DNA from: Actinobacteria bacterium HGW-Actinobacteria-4
Lineage (GTDB): Bacteria; Actinomycetota; Actinomycetes; Actinomycetales; Demequinaceae
Direction of reading: 5' to 3'
Assembly: GCA_002841315.1 (NCBI GenBank)
Contig: PHEW01000004.1
Location: 62,001-126,000, forward strand
Length of the DNA: 64,000 nt
Positions 34,693 through 45,151 of the stretch are shown piece by piece; the stretch's first letter is position 1; each line of letters starts with the position of its first letter. A program made the translations under genes and the position numbers. The notes beneath the pieces were generated by a model. The model made no database searches, had not been told where the DNA came from, and worked only from the letters and a program-made list of their open reading frames with translations.

Positions 34693-36183
34693 ATGTCCGT
34701 ATCCACCCCCGAGACCACCACGATCACCGTCAACGACATCGGCTCCGCTGAGGACTTCCTCGCAGCCATTGACGCGACGATCAAGAACTTCGAAGACGGC
34801 GACCTTGTCACCGGCGTCATCGTCAAGGTAGACCGAGACGAGGTGCTCCTCGACATTGGCTACAAAACCGAGGGTGTGATCCCGGCTCGCGAGCTGTCCA
34901 TCCGTCACGACGCTGATCCCGATGATGTGGTCAACGTTGGCGACACCATCGAAGCGCTCGTCCTCACCAAGGAGGACAAGGAAGGTCGCCTGATCCTTTC
35001 GAAGAAGCGTGCGCAGTACGAACGCGCGTGGGGCTCGATCGAGAAGGTCAAGGAAGAAGACGGCATCGTCACCGGTAGCGTCATCGAAGTTGTCAAGGGT
35101 GGCCTGATCGTCGACATCGGTTTGCGCGGCTTCCTGCCGGCATCGCTCGTCGAGATGCGTCGCGTGCGCGACCTCGCGCCCTACATTGGCCAGCAGATCG
35201 AAGCGAAGATCATCGAACTCGACAAGAACCGCAATAACGTGGTGCTCTCACGCCGTGCGTTCTTGGAGCAGACGCAGTCGGAGGTTCGCTCGACGTTCCT
35301 TACCGCTCTGGCTCCTGGCCAGCAGCGCAAGGGCGTCGTGTCTTCGATCGTCAACTTTGGTGCCTTCGTGGATCTTGGCGGCGTCGACGGCCTCGTGCAC
35401 GTCTCCGAGTTGTCGTGGAAGCACATCGATCACCCCAACGAGGTTGTCTCAGTTGGCCAAGAGGTCAACGTCGAGGTACTCGACATCGACATGGACCGCG
35501 AACGTGTGTCCCTGTCGCTCAAGGCCACGCAGGAGGACCCGTGGGCGGTCTACGCGCGCACTCACGCCATCGGCCAGATTGTGCCCGGCAAGGTCACCAA
35601 GCTCGTTCCCTTTGGCGCATTCGTGCGTGTCTACGAAGGCATCGAGGGTCTTGTGCATATCTCCGAGCTCGCTGTTCGTCACGTCGAACTCCCAGAGCAG
35701 GTTGTCTCGGCTGACGAGGACGTCTTTGTCAAGATCATCGACATCGACCTGGAGCGTCGCCGCATCTCGCTGTCGATTAAGCAGGCCAACGAGGGTGTTG
35801 ACCCCGCGGGCGAGGACTTTGACCCCGCTCTCTACGGCATGACCGCCGAGTACGACGACAAGGGTAACTACAAGTACCCCGAAGGCTTCGACGCCGAGAC
35901 GCAGGAGTGGCAGGAAGGCTTCGACGTGCAGCGCGAGGCCTGGGAGGCGGACTACGCCAAGGCTCACGAACGCTGGGAAGCACATAAGGTGTTCGTGGCC
36001 AAGCAGGACGCCGCAGCGATCGATGCGGAAACGGCCGAGCCTGCGCCCAAGAAGCGCGCAGCGAAGTCCGACGCCCCATCCTCGTACTCCTCGCAGGACG
36101 AGAATGGCGCCGACGAAGAGACCGGTACGCTGGCTTCCGACGAGCGCCTCGCGGCACTTCGCGAGAAGCTCACCGGCAACTAG
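34693..36183 (+). CDS. rpsA: 30S ribosomal protein S1
   Basis: About 496 residues. Four S1 RNA-binding repeats: first GDLVTGVIVKVDRDEVLLDIGYKTEGVIP, second GIVTGSVIEVVKGGLIVDIGLRGFLPAS, third GVVSSIVNFGAFVDLGGVDGLVH, fourth GQIVPGKVTKLVPFGAFVRVYEGIEGLVHISEL. E. coli S1 has six; four is usual in Actinobacteria. An acidic tail with EWQEGFDVQREAWEADYAKAHERWEAHK and a Lys/Ser segment follows. The ATG at 34693 (MSVSTPETTT) matches the usual actinobacterial length; ATG 34669 would add eight residues. A strong terminator follows. Confidence 0.94.
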   Translation: MSVSTPETTTITVNDIGSAEDFLAAIDATIKNFEDGDLVTGVIVKVDRDEVLLDIGYKTEGVIPARELSIRHDADPDDVVNVGDTIEALVLTKEDKEGRLILSKKRAQYERAWGSIEKVKEEDGIVTGSVIEVVKGGLIVDIGLRGFLPASLVEMRRVRDLAPYIGQQIEAKIIELDKNRNNVVLSRRAFLEQTQSEVRSTFLTALAPGQQRKGVVSSIVNFGAFVDLGGVDGLVHVSELSWKHIDHPNEVVSVGQEVNVEVLDIDMDRERVSLSLKATQEDPWAVYARTHAIGQIVPGKVTKLVPFGAFVRVYEGIEGLVHISELAVRHVELPEQVVSADEDVFVKIIDIDLERRRISLSIKQANEGVDPAGEDFDPALYGMTAEYDDKGNYKYPEGFDAETQEWQEGFDVQREAWEADYAKAHERWEAHKVFVAKQDAAAIDAETAEPAPKKRAAKSDAPSSYSSQDENGADEETGTLASDERLAALREKLTGN

Positions 36184-36189
36184 ACTCTC

Positions 36190-36236
36190 CGCACGAAGGG
36201 CCGCTTCCACGACGTGGGGCGGCCCTTCGTGCGTTT
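36190..36236 (+). terminator. Terminator after rpsA
   Basis: A perfect 15-bp stem, CGCACGAAGGGCCGC (36190-36204) with its complement at 36219-36233, is followed by TTT. Confidence 0.9.
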
Positions 36237-36284
36237 GCTCACACCGTGTTGCTCGCGTGCGCACAAGAGTGTCAGGATCAAGGC

Positions 36285-36878
36285 ATGTTGCGCATTGGGT
36301 TGACGGGCGGAATTGGGGCAGGCAAGTCAACCGCTGCGTCCCGCTTCGCTGAACTCGGTGCGCAGGTGATTGACCACGATGTCCTCGCGCGGCGAGCGGT
36401 GGAACCTGGCTCCGCAGCGTTGGTCGACATTGTGCACGAGTTTGGCGATCGAATCGTGGTTGACGGAAAGCTTGACCGCGAGGCTCTGGCGCAAATCGTC
36501 TTCCACGACCTCCGGGCCCGCGACAAGTTGGGAGCCATTGTGCATCCCTACGTGTACGCGATGGGTGCCGCAGCGGACAAGCAAGCACGATTGCAGGGGG
36601 TGGACGTTGTGGTGCATGACATCCCCTTGCTGGTGGAGACCGGTCAGGGTCACGACTTTCATCTTGTGGTGACGGTGGCGGCCGATGAAGACCTGCGACT
36701 CAAGCGTTTGATGGAGGGTCGAGGCATGCGTCACGACGAAGCCCTTGCTCGAATCTCAGCGCAGGCCACCGATGACGAACGCGCCGATGTCGCCGACGTC
36801 GTGCTTGACGGCAACGGCACTGTCGAGCACCTCCAGGCACAGGTCGACGAGTGCTGGCGCAATCACGTTCCCCAGTGA
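36285..36878 (+). CDS. coaE: Dephospho-CoA kinase
   Basis: 197 residues. Phosphorylates the ribose 3'-OH of dephospho-CoA, the final step of CoA synthesis. [36 protein letters not shown] is the family N-terminus with the P-loop GGIGAGKS and the D-x-D region, and [10 protein letters not shown] the lid. The ATG 36285 is chosen over an upstream in-frame start because it directly begins the P-loop strand. AGGA at 36274-36277 (or CAGGAT as a -10-like hexamer 6 nt upstream of the ATG) precedes it; which applies is open. The longer UPF0157 fusion seen in mycobacteria is absent. Confidence 0.93.
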   Translation: MLRIGLTGGIGAGKSTAASRFAELGAQVIDHDVLARRAVEPGSAALVDIVHEFGDRIVVDGKLDREALAQIVFHDLRARDKLGAIVHPYVYAMGAAADKQARLQGVDVVVHDIPLLVETGQGHDFHLVVTVAADEDLRLKRLMEGRGMRHDEALARISAQATDDERADVADVVLDGNGTVEHLQAQVDECWRNHVPQ

Positions 36879-36900
36879 CCCGCGTGTCAGTGGCGAGAGT

Positions 36901-36906
36901 TACCGT
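36901..36906 (+). promoter_or_regulatory. Putative -10 box of uvrB (TACCGT)
   Basis: TACCGT ends 6 nt before the uvrB ATG. There is no LexA-type palindrome in the coaE-uvrB gap. Confidence 0.45.
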
Positions 36907-36912
36907 GGGGAC

Positions 36913-38973
36913 ATGACAAGTCCTGACCTGCGCCGGTCCCAAGCGCCGTTCGAAGTGATCTCCGAGTACACGCCATCCGGCGACCAGCCCACCGCCATCG
37001 CGGACTTGGCTGCGCGCATCCAGGCCGGGGAGAAGGACGTGGTGCTCTTGGGCGCGACCGGCACCGGGAAGTCGGCAACAACCGCGTGGCTCGTGGAACG
37101 CCTGCAACGCCCAACCTTGGTGATGGCGCACAACAAGACCCTGGCTGCGCAGCTGGCTACCGAGTTCCGCGAGCTCCTGCCCAATAACGCCGTCGAGTAC
37201 TTCGTGAGCTACTACGACTACTACCAGCCTGAGGCTTACGTTCCGCAAACTGATACCTACATCGAGAAGGACTCGTCGATCAACGAGGAGGTCGAGCGGC
37301 TGCGCTACTCCGCGACCAACTCATTGCTCACTCGTAGAGACGTGATCGTCGTCTCGTCGGTGTCGTGCATCTACGGACTCGGAACGCCCGAGGAATACAT
37401 CCAGGGGATGGTGACACTGCATGTTGGCGACGTGCTCGAGCGCGATAGTCTGCTGCGCGGGTTTGTGCAGATGCAGTACAGCCGCAATGACCTCGCCTTC
37501 ACGCGCGGAACCTTTCGCGTGCGTGGCGACACCGTCGAGATCATCCCGGTCTACGAGGAACTCGCGATACGGATCGAGTTCTTTGGCGATGAGGTCGAAG
37601 CGTTGTACAGCTTGCATCCACTCACCGGAGACATCGTCGAACGCAGGGAACAGGTCCACATCTTTCCCGCGTCGCATTACGTTGCCAGTACATCGCGCAT
37701 GAACCAGGCGATCAAGACCATCGAACTCGAGCTCGAAGAGCGCCTGCAAGAGATGGAGAAGCAGAACAAGCTCCTCGAGGCGCAGCGGCTCAAGATGCGC
37801 ACCACCTTTGACCTCGAAATGATGAGGTCCGTGGGCACATGTTCCGGTATCGAGAACTATTCGAGGCACATCGAACAACGCGAGAGCGGAACTCCACCGC
37901 ACACATTGCTCGACTACTTTCCCGACGACTTTCTGCTCGTGATCGACGAGTCCCATGTGACGGTGCCTCAGATCGGCGCGATGTACGAAGGCGACGCATC
38001 ACGCAAGCGCACTCTCGTTGAGCACGGGTTCCGGCTGCCGTCGGCGCTCGACAATCGGCCTCTCAAGTGGACCGAGTTTCAGCAGCGCGTGGGTCAAACC
38101 GTGTACCTGTCGGCTACGCCAGGGAAGTACGAACTTGGACGCAGCGATGGCGTCGTGGAGCAGATCATCCGGCCCACGGGCCTGGTTGATCCGCAGATCG
38201 TCGTGAAGCCCACCGAGGGTCAGATTGACGATCTGCTCGAGCAGATTCGCCAACGCGTCGACAAGAACGAGCGCGTGCTCGTCACCACTTTGACCAAGAA
38301 GATGGCGGAAGACCTCACCGAGTACCTCAGCAACCGTGACGTGCGCGTTGAGTACCTGCACTCTGATGTCGACACCCTTCGCAGGGTCGAGCTGTTGCGT
38401 GAGTTAAGGATGGGCAGGTTCGACGTCCTCGTAGGCATCAACCTGCTCCGCGAGGGCCTCGACCTACCAGAGGTGTCGTTGGTGTCGATCTTGGATGCCG
38501 ACAAAGAGGGGTTCCTGCGCTCGGGCACGTCACTCATTCAGACCATCGGTCGCGCGGCGCGCAACGTTTCCGGCGAGGTTCACATGTATGCCGACCGGGT
38601 GACGGACTCGATGGCGCTCGCCATCGACGAGACCAACCGGCGTCGCGAGAAACAAGTGGAGTACAACGTTGCCCACGGAGTGGATCCGCAGCCATTGCGC
38701 AAGCGCATCGGTGATATCACGGAGATGCTGGCGCGTGAAGAGGCCGACACCGCCCGCGCCCTCGAAGAGGTCGCGCAAGCCGCGAAGTCACGGCGTAGGG
38801 AATCATCGGGGTCCGCTGGGCAACCGGCGGACGAGTTGACGGCGCTCATCGAAAGTCTTTCTGCGCAGATGCGCGCCGCCGCCGCCGAACTCCAGTTTGA
38901 GATCGCAGCGCGGCTACGGGACGAGATCGCTGAACTCAAGAAGGAGTTGCGCCAGATGCTTGGCGCGAGGTGA
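36913..38973 (+). CDS. uvrB: UvrABC system protein B
   Basis: 686 residues. Damage-verifying helicase subunit of nucleotide excision repair. Walker [17 protein letters not shown], the beta-hairpin [24 protein letters not shown] with its conserved tyrosines, DESHVTVPQ (motif II), LSATPG, and the C-terminal motifs [27 protein letters not shown] and QTIGRAARN are all present. A UVR domain ([21 protein letters not shown]) at the end binds UvrC. The frame runs upstream into coaE sequence, so the start is taken at the ATG beginning MTSPDLRRS. Confidence 0.97.
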   Translation: MTSPDLRRSQAPFEVISEYTPSGDQPTAIADLAARIQAGEKDVVLLGATGTGKSATTAWLVERLQRPTLVMAHNKTLAAQLATEFRELLPNNAVEYFVSYYDYYQPEAYVPQTDTYIEKDSSINEEVERLRYSATNSLLTRRDVIVVSSVSCIYGLGTPEEYIQGMVTLHVGDVLERDSLLRGFVQMQYSRNDLAFTRGTFRVRGDTVEIIPVYEELAIRIEFFGDEVEALYSLHPLTGDIVERREQVHIFPASHYVASTSRMNQAIKTIELELEERLQEMEKQNKLLEAQRLKMRTTFDLEMMRSVGTCSGIENYSRHIEQRESGTPPHTLLDYFPDDFLLVIDESHVTVPQIGAMYEGDASRKRTLVEHGFRLPSALDNRPLKWTEFQQRVGQTVYLSATPGKYELGRSDGVVEQIIRPTGLVDPQIVVKPTEGQIDDLLEQIRQRVDKNERVLVTTLTKKMAEDLTEYLSNRDVRVEYLHSDVDTLRRVELLRELRMGRFDVLVGINLLREGLDLPEVSLVSILDADKEGFLRSGTSLIQTIGRAARNVSGEVHMYADRVTDSMALAIDETNRRREKQVEYNVAHGVDPQPLRKRIGDITEMLAREEADTARALEEVAQAAKSRRRESSGSAGQPADELTALIESLSAQMRAAAAELQFEIAARLRDEIAELKKELRQMLGAR

Positions 38974-38987
38974 ACGCCTGCGCCGCC

Positions 38988-38993
38988 TAAGAT
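38988..38993 (+). promoter_or_regulatory. Putative -10 box of terC (TAAGAT)
   Basis: TAAGAT ends 6 nt before the terC GTG, with no ribosome binding site in between. Confidence 0.45.
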
Positions 38994-38999
38994 GACTTC

Positions 39000-40040
39000 G
39001 TGACCCACGACTACGTTTGGCTGATCACGATCGCGTTGATCATCGGCCTGTTCTTCTTCGACTTCTTTGTCGTGGTGCGCAAGCCGCACGAGCCCACCTT
39101 CAGGGAGTCGGTGTCGTGGTCAGTGTTCTATATCGTTCTTGCGCTCGTCTTCGGGGCGAGCTTCTACCTATGGAGTGACTCGACGGCAGCCGCCGAATAC
39201 TTCGCCGGATACGTCACGGAGAAATCACTGTCGATCGACAACCTCTTTGTGTTCCTCGTCATCATGTCTCGATTCGCGGTGCCAGCGAAGTACCGGCAAC
39301 GTGTCCTGCTGATCGGCATCGGGATAGCGCTGGTTCTGCGTGGGCTGTTCATCGCGGCCGGGGCAGCAGTGCTCGAGAACTTCTCCTGGGCGTTCTACCT
39401 CTTTGGGGCGTTCTTGCTATGGACCGCAATCAGCATTGCCCGGGAAGGCGCCGAGCACTCGACTCACGCCGAGTACAAGGAGAACCGCGCCATGCGCTAC
39501 GTGCGCAAGGTGCTTCCGGCCACCGACAACTATCGGGGCGGAGCGCTCATCGTGAAAGAGCACGGCAAGCGGTTCGTGACACCCATGCTGCTCGTGATGC
39601 TCGCGATCGGCAGCACCGACGTGCTGTTCGCACTCGACTCCATCCCCGCAATCTTTGGCCTGACCCAGGACCCGTACATCGTGTTCACGGCGAACGCGTT
39701 CGCTTTGTTGGGTCTTCGCCAGTTGTTCTTCGTTGTCGAGGGCTTGCTGCGGCGCCTCATCTACTTGTCCTACGGGCTTGCGGTCATCCTGGTATTCATC
39801 GGCATCAAGCTGGTGTTCGAGGCCCTGCACTTGAACGAGTTGCCGTGGATCAATGGCGGCGAACCCGTGCACGTGGTTCCCGAGATTCCGATCTGGTTCT
39901 CGCTGTCATTCATTCTTGCAACGGTAACGATTGCAGCCTTGGCAAGCATGATCGTGACTCGACGGCGGGCGAGCGTGGTCGTGGTGGAAGGCGATCACGC
40001 CGACGTTGTGCGCGCCGATGTCCGAGCACCGTCAGACTGA
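39000..40040 (+). CDS. TerC/Alx family integral membrane protein
   Basis: 346 residues with about nine membrane helices. EKSLSIDNLFVFLVIM and STDVLFALDSIPAIFGLTQDPYIVFTANAFALLGLRQLFF are the TerC signatures with conserved acidic residues in helices, and the acidic patch is consistent with metal-ion handling. Family members (TerC, Alx/MntP-like) are linked to tellurite resistance, pH response and manganese efflux; which applies here cannot be decided. No other ter genes are nearby. Its 3' end overlaps that of the convergent yciI-like gene by 9 nt. Confidence 0.9.
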   Translation: MTHDYVWLITIALIIGLFFFDFFVVVRKPHEPTFRESVSWSVFYIVLALVFGASFYLWSDSTAAAEYFAGYVTEKSLSIDNLFVFLVIMSRFAVPAKYRQRVLLIGIGIALVLRGLFIAAGAAVLENFSWAFYLFGAFLLWTAISIAREGAEHSTHAEYKENRAMRYVRKVLPATDNYRGGALIVKEHGKRFVTPMLLVMLAIGSTDVLFALDSIPAIFGLTQDPYIVFTANAFALLGLRQLFFVVEGLLRRLIYLSYGLAVILVFIGIKLVFEALHLNELPWINGGEPVHVVPEIPIWFSLSFILATVTIAALASMIVTRRRASVVVVEGDHADVVRADVRAPSD

Positions 40041-40319
40041 GGAAGGACCCCAGTTGCCGTCCCACTTGCGGATCCGGTGGTGGGGCACTAGCCCCTCCTG
40101 CACAAAGGGATCGGCAGCGATGAGCCGTTCGACATCCCCGCTCGTGTCGCCGATGGCGATCAGAAGGGCGCCGGGTTGCTCGTCGTCGTCAAAGCGCCCG
40201 TAAGCAAGCATCTGACCTGCATCTACCAGGCTCGCGAGGTACGCGCGATGCGCGGGCCGCGCTGTGTCCCGGCGTTCGGACCGTTCGTCGTAGGTGTACT
40301 CCACCATCCACAATGTCAT
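40032..40319 (-). CDS. YciI family protein
   Basis: 95 residues. The ferredoxin-like YciI fold is indicated by [48 protein letters not shown] and DPFVQEGL, with the conserved His and Asp of the putative active site. Function of the family is poorly defined. The ATG 40319 is chosen because it starts a family-like first strand; the frame is longer upstream. It converges on and overlaps terC by 9 nt and diverges from uvrA across 98 nt containing the LexA-type site. Confidence 0.82.
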   Translation of the reverse strand: MTLWMVEYTYDERSERRDTARPAHRAYLASLVDAGQMLAYGRFDDDEQPGALLIAIGDTSGDVERLIAADPFVQEGLVPHHRIRKWDGNWGPSSV

Positions 40320-40376
40320 GGGCCTATTGTGGTGACCCGGCGCGCCCACACCAAATCGGCACCGCGACACGCCGCA

Positions 40377-40392
40377 TCGAACACGTGTTCGA
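40377..40392. promoter_or_regulatory. LexA-type SOS box upstream of uvrA (TCGAACACGTGTTCGA)
   Basis: A perfect 16-bp palindrome with the TCGAAC-N4-GTTCGA core known for LexA in Gram-positive bacteria and Actinobacteria. It ends 13 bp before the uvrA -10 box, where it would cover the -35 region. It also lies upstream of the divergent yciI-like gene. Confidence 0.88.
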
Positions 40393-40405
40393 CTGCGTTC
40401 ACGCG

Positions 40406-40411
40406 TACCAT
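40406..40411 (+). promoter_or_regulatory. Putative -10 box of uvrA (TACCAT)
   Basis: TACCAT ends 6 nt before the uvrA GTG and lies just downstream of the LexA-type palindrome. Confidence 0.55.
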
Positions 40412-40417
40412 AGTGGA

Positions 40418-43258
40418 GTGAATGAACGACTGATCGTGCGCGGAGCACGCGAGCACAACCTCAAAGGTATCGACGTCGACCTTCCGCGCGACGCGCTCAT
40501 TGTGTTCAGCGGGCTCAGTGGGTCAGGGAAGTCGTCGCTGGCTTTCGACACGATCTTCGCTGAAGGACAGCGCCGCTACGTCGAATCGCTCTCGGCCTAC
40601 GCCCGGCAGTTCTTAGGTCAGATGGACAAGCCAGACGTGGACTTCATCGAGGGTTTGTCGCCTGCTGTCTCGATCGATCAGAAGTCCACTAACCGCAACC
40701 CCCGCTCGACGGTGGGGACCATCACCGAGGTCTACGACTACTTGCGGCTTCTCTATGCGCGTGTGGGGACCCAACACTGCCCGACGTGCGGCGAACGAAT
40801 CCAAGCACAGACGCCGCAGCAAATAGTCGATTCAGTCCTCAATCTTCCCGAGGGCACGCGCTACCAGGTGCTCGCGCCGATGGTTCGGGGCCGCAAGGGT
40901 GAGTATCAGGACGTGTTTGAGGAATTGCAGCAACAGGGTTTCGCGCGCGCCCGGGTTGACGGAGAGACCGTTCAACTGTCGGACCCGCCTGTTCTGGAGA
41001 AGAAGCTGAAGCACACCATCGAAGTGGTGGTGGACCGGCTAGTGGCGCGCGACGGCGTGCGTCAGCGGCTGAGCGACTCGGTGGAGACCGCGTTGAAGCT
41101 CGCCGACGGCCTGGTCGTGATCGACCCCGTTGACAGCGATATTCCAGCGCGGCGTTACAGCGAAAAGCGTGCGTGCCCCAACGATCATCTCCTCACCCTT
41201 GAAGAGATGGAACCGCGTACTTTCTCCTTCAACGCGCCTTATGGAGCGTGTAGCGAGTGTTCGGGAATCGGAGTGCGGCTTGAGGTTGACCCAGATCTGG
41301 TCATCCCGGACCCAGATGCCAGCCTTCGAGCCGGAGCGGTGGCCCCGTGGGCCAACATGGCCTCCGAGTACTTTGGGCGGATGCTCGAGGCGCTGTCAGA
41401 AGACTTGGGCTTCGACATGGACGCCCCGTGGTCCTCGCTGCCAACGGAGATCCAGCAGTCGGTGCTTGTGGGCAAGGACTACGAAGTCCACGTGAAGTTC
41501 CGGAACAGGTATGGCCGGGAACGCCAGTACACAACCGGCTTCGAGGGCGTGATCACCTGGCTTGAGCGTTTGCATTCCCAGACGGAGTCGGACTGGTCGC
41601 GCGAGAAGTACGAGGCGTTCATGCGCGAAGTGCCATGCGCCGCATGTCACGGAGCTCGGCTCAAGCCAGAAGTGCTCGCGGTCTTGATCGGTGGCAAGTC
41701 CATCGCAGAGGTCTGTGAACTGTCCATTGCCGATGCCCGCGACTTCCTGCTCACCGCTGAACTTGACGAGCGCGGTCGCCAGATCGCGGTCCAGGTGCTC
41801 AAGGAGATTGATGCGCGGTTGGGATTCCTGCTTGACGTGGGGCTTGAATACCTCACGCTCGCGCGTGCCGCAGGAACACTGTCGGGCGGCGAGGCCCAGC
41901 GGATCCGGCTTGCTACGCAGATCGGCTCTGGGCTCGTTGGTGTCTTGTACGTGCTGGATGAGCCGAGCATTGGTCTCCATCAGCGCGACAACCGACGGTT
42001 GATCGGCACGTTGACACGCCTCAGGGACCTTGGCAACACGCTCATTGTGGTGGAGCATGACGAAGACACCTTGCGCGCCGCCGACTGGATCGTAGATATC
42101 GGACCTGGAGCGGGGGAGCACGGCGGCCACGTGGTCCACTCCGGTGACCTCGCATCCTTGCTCACTAACGAACGGTCCATTACCGGCGCGTATGTGTCGG
42201 GGCGTCGAAGCATTGCTGTGCCCGCTGAGCGTCGCAGTGCCGACCCCGAACGCGTGGTCACCGTGATCGGTGCACGGGAGCACAACCTCCAGGGAATCGA
42301 TGTCTCCTTCCCGCTTGGCGTCCTGACCGCCGTGACCGGAGTCTCGGGGTCAGGCAAGTCGACGCTCGTCAATGGCATTCTCTATACCTCGCTCGCCAAC
42401 ACGTTGAACCGAGCGCGGCAAGTGGCAGGGCGGCACACCAGGATCACCGGCACGGACCAGCTCGACAAGATCGTGCACGTTGATCAAGGCCCCATTGGGC
42501 GGACCCCTCGTTCGAACCCGGCAACGTACACCGGCGTGTGGGACAAGGTGCGCAAACTCTTCGCTGACACACCTGAAGCGAAGGTCCGTGGATACGGGCC
42601 CGGTCGCTTCTCCTTCAATGTCAAGGGCGGGCGGTGTGAGTCTTGCTCGGGCGACGGCACCCTTCGGATCGAGATGAACTTCTTGCCCGACGTCTATGTA
42701 CCGTGCGAGGTGTGCAAAGGTGCGCGGTACAACCGCGAAACCCTGGAAGTGCACTTCAAAGGCAAGACCGTTGCCGACGTCCTCGACATGCCCATCGAAG
42801 AGGCGGCTACCTTCTTTGAAGCGATCCCGGCCATCTCGCGGCACCTGTCAACACTTGTTGAGGTGGGGCTGGGCTATGTACGTCTCGGACAGCCTGCACC
42901 CACGCTCTCTGGCGGTGAGGCTCAGCGTGTCAAGTTGGCGTCAGAGTTGCAGCGTCGATCAACGGGGCGCACGATCTACGTGCTTGACGAGCCCACCACG
43001 GGCCTCCACTTTGAGGACGTGAGCAAGTTGCTTGCTGTTCTCCAGGGCTTGGTGGACAAAGGCAATACCGTCATCGTCATCGAGCACAACCTCGACGTCA
43101 TCAAGTCAGCGGATTGGGTCATCGATCTGGGTCCCGAAGGCGGCAACGGTGGTGGCCTGGTAGTGGCTGAAGGAACCCCTGAGCAGGTCGCCGCCGTCGC
43201 GGCTAGCCACACGGGAACGTACCTTGCGGAACTGCTGGGCGTTCCTGCGCCAGCGTAG
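40418..43258 (+). CDS. uvrA: UvrABC system protein A
   Basis: 946 residues. Damage-recognition ABC-type ATPase of excision repair, a dimer. N-terminal Walker [17 protein letters not shown]-terminal Walker [14 protein letters not shown], two signature motifs [16 protein letters not shown] and [15 protein letters not shown]. Zinc sites are CPNDH...CSECSG and CESCSGDG...CEVCKG. The GTG at 40418 starts [17 protein letters not shown] and lies 6 nt after a -10 box; no ribosome binding site is seen. The LexA-type box predicts SOS induction. Confidence 0.97.
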   Translation: MNERLIVRGAREHNLKGIDVDLPRDALIVFSGLSGSGKSSLAFDTIFAEGQRRYVESLSAYARQFLGQMDKPDVDFIEGLSPAVSIDQKSTNRNPRSTVGTITEVYDYLRLLYARVGTQHCPTCGERIQAQTPQQIVDSVLNLPEGTRYQVLAPMVRGRKGEYQDVFEELQQQGFARARVDGETVQLSDPPVLEKKLKHTIEVVVDRLVARDGVRQRLSDSVETALKLADGLVVIDPVDSDIPARRYSEKRACPNDHLLTLEEMEPRTFSFNAPYGACSECSGIGVRLEVDPDLVIPDPDASLRAGAVAPWANMASEYFGRMLEALSEDLGFDMDAPWSSLPTEIQQSVLVGKDYEVHVKFRNRYGRERQYTTGFEGVITWLERLHSQTESDWSREKYEAFMREVPCAACHGARLKPEVLAVLIGGKSIAEVCELSIADARDFLLTAELDERGRQIAVQVLKEIDARLGFLLDVGLEYLTLARAAGTLSGGEAQRIRLATQIGSGLVGVLYVLDEPSIGLHQRDNRRLIGTLTRLRDLGNTLIVVEHDEDTLRAADWIVDIGPGAGEHGGHVVHSGDLASLLTNERSITGAYVSGRRSIAVPAERRSADPERVVTVIGAREHNLQGIDVSFPLGVLTAVTGVSGSGKSTLVNGILYTSLANTLNRARQVAGRHTRITGTDQLDKIVHVDQGPIGRTPRSNPATYTGVWDKVRKLFADTPEAKVRGYGPGRFSFNVKGGRCESCSGDGTLRIEMNFLPDVYVPCEVCKGARYNRETLEVHFKGKTVADVLDMPIEEAATFFEAIPAISRHLSTLVEVGLGYVRLGQPAPTLSGGEAQRVKLASELQRRSTGRTIYVLDEPTTGLHFEDVSKLLAVLQGLVDKGNTVIVIEHNLDVIKSADWVIDLGPEGGNGGGLVVAEGTPEQVAAVAASHTGTYLAELLGVPAPA

Positions 43259-43261
43259 GCT
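43256..43261 (+). promoter_or_regulatory. Putative -10 box of uvrC (TAGGCT)
   Basis: TAGGCT begins with the uvrA stop codon and ends 6 nt before GTG 43268, which supports 43268 rather than 43265 as the uvrC start. Confidence 0.45.
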
Positions 43262-43267
43262 GGCGTG

Positions 43268-45151
43268 GTGAGCAATCCGGAGGACTACAAGCCAGCGCCG
43301 GGCTCGATTCCCGTCAAGCCCGGGGTCTATCGGTTTCGCGACCCGCACGGCCGAGTCGTGTACGTCGGCAAAGCGAAGAACTTGCGCTCACGCCTCAGCA
43401 ACTACTTCCAGGACCTGGCATCGCTCCACCCGCGAACGCGATCGATGGTCACCACCGCCGCCTCCGTTGACTGGACAGTCGTGCGCAACGAGGTCGAGGC
43501 GCTGATTCTTGAGCACACGTGGATCAAGCAGTACGACCCGCGATTCAATGTGGTGTTCAAGGACGACAAGTCGTATCCGTTCCTTGCGGTGACCATGAAC
43601 GAAGAGTTTCCACGCATTCAGGTGATGCGCGGCGAACGGAAGAAGGGCGTCCGCTACTTTGGCCCCTACGCGAGGGCCTGGGCCATTCGGGAGACCGTTG
43701 ACACATTGCTCACGGCGCTGCCAGTACGCACGTGTTCCCCGGGCGTGTTCCGCAAGGCGGAGCGGCAAGGCCGGCCGTGCTTACTTGGGTACATCGACAA
43801 GTGTTCGGCGCCTTGTGTGGGGCGCGTGAGTGCCGACGAGCACCGCGAGCTTGCGGAGCGTGTCTGTGCGGTGCTCAGCGGCGACGCGAAGTCCATGATG
43901 CGTGACCTGACACGGGCGATGGAGGAAGCGGCAGCACGCGAAGACTTTGAAGGCGCCGCGCGTGCACGGGACAGGGTTCGAGCACTCAACAGCGTGCTCG
44001 ACCGCAATGCCATCGTCTTGCCGCCAGGTACTGACTGCGACATCTTTAGTCTCGATGACGACGAGATGGAGGCGGCTGCTCACGTCTTCTACGTGCGTGA
44101 TGGCAGAATCTCGGGAGAGCGCGGCTGGGTGGTCGAGAAGCCGGAGCCCCTCGAACTGGACCAGATGGTGACGCAACTGATTCAAGAGGCCTACGCGACC
44201 GCAGAGGCTACCGACATCCCGACCGAAGTCCTGGTACCAGTTGTGCCTGCGATGCACCAAGGACTTGTTGAGTGGTTGAGCGGACTCCGGAACGCGAAGG
44301 TGACGCTCCGCACGCCGCCGCGCGGACAGAAGGCCGAACTGGCGGGCACGGGATACCGCAACGCACAACAAGTCTTGCAACAGCATCGGCTCAAACGTGC
44401 GTCCGATCTCACCACCCGGTCTGCCGCACTACAGGAGTTGCAGGACACGCTTGGAATGGTGGCCGCACCTTTGCGGATCGAGTGCTACGACATCTCCCAC
44501 ACGGGCGGCACTAACCAAGTGGGCTCGATGGTGGTGTTTGAAGATGGGCTGCCGCGCAAGGCCGAGTACCGACAGTTCTCTATCGCCGATGCCGTAGACG
44601 ACACCGCAGCAATGGGCGAAGTATTGAGGCGCCGGTTCTCTCGCTTCCTTGAAGAGTCGCAGTTGCCACCAGAGGATCGCGAGAAGGCACGGTTCGCGTA
44701 TCCACCCCAGCTGGTGGTGGTGGACGGTGGGTTACCGCAAGTGAATGCGGCGCAGGCGGTGCTGGACGATCTGGGGATTAGGGACGTCGCGTTGTGCGGG
44801 TTGGCGAAGAGACTCGAGGAGGTGTGGACTCCCGGGGAGCAGTTCCCGTCGATCTTGCCGCGCGGCTCCGAAGCCCTCTACTTGTTGCAGCGGGTACGAG
44901 ACGAGGCACACCGATTCGCGATTCGCCATCACAGAAACAAGCGCAGCAAGGCGATGAAGGTATCGGCGATGGACAGCATCCCCGGAGTGGGGCCCACGCG
45001 ATCTGCGGCTCTCATCCGCCACTTTGGATCGCTCGCCAAGGTGAGGGAGGCGTCACCCGAGCAAATCGCGCTGGTTCCGGGTATCGGCGCCGCGACAGCC
45101 GCCACGATCTACTCGGCTTTACACGGCGACGATGGCATGCTGAAGACATGA
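43268..45151 (+). CDS. uvrC: UvrABC system protein C
   Basis: About 627 residues; dual-incision nuclease. N-terminal GIY-YIG domain ([30 protein letters not shown]), UVR domain ([22 protein letters not shown]), RNase H-like UvrC domain ([34 protein letters not shown]) and C-terminal helix-hairpin-helix pair ([33 protein letters not shown]). GTG 43265 is also in frame. The rapZ ATG overlaps its stop by 4 nt. From memory, the uvrC-rapZ-yvcK-whiA order that begins here is typical of Actinobacteria. Confidence 0.96.
   Translation: MSNPEDYKPAPGSIPVKPGVYRFRDPHGRVVYVGKAKNLRSRLSNYFQDLASLHPRTRSMVTTAASVDWTVVRNEVEALILEHTWIKQYDPRFNVVFKDDKSYPFLAVTMNEEFPRIQVMRGERKKGVRYFGPYARAWAIRETVDTLLTALPVRTCSPGVFRKAERQGRPCLLGYIDKCSAPCVGRVSADEHRELAERVCAVLSGDAKSMMRDLTRAMEEAAAREDFEGAARARDRVRALNSVLDRNAIVLPPGTDCDIFSLDDDEMEAAAHVFYVRDGRISGERGWVVEKPEPLELDQMVTQLIQEAYATAEATDIPTEVLVPVVPAMHQGLVEWLSGLRNAKVTLRTPPRGQKAELAGTGYRNAQQVLQQHRLKRASDLTTRSAALQELQDTLGMVAAPLRIECYDISHTGGTNQVGSMVVFEDGLPRKAEYRQFSIADAVDDTAAMGEVLRRRFSRFLEESQLPPEDREKARFAYPPQLVVVDGGLPQVNAAQAVLDDLGIRDVALCGLAKRLEEVWTPGEQFPSILPRGSEALYLLQRVRDEAHRFAIRHHRNKRSKAMKVSAMDSIPGVGPTRSAALIRHFGSLAKVREASPEQIALVPGIGAATAATIYSALHGDDGMLKT

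Noticed and set aside
39000-40040. TerC as part of a tellurite or phage-resistance island
   Set aside because: No other ter genes are near; it stands between uvrB and uvrA as a single housekeeping-type gene.
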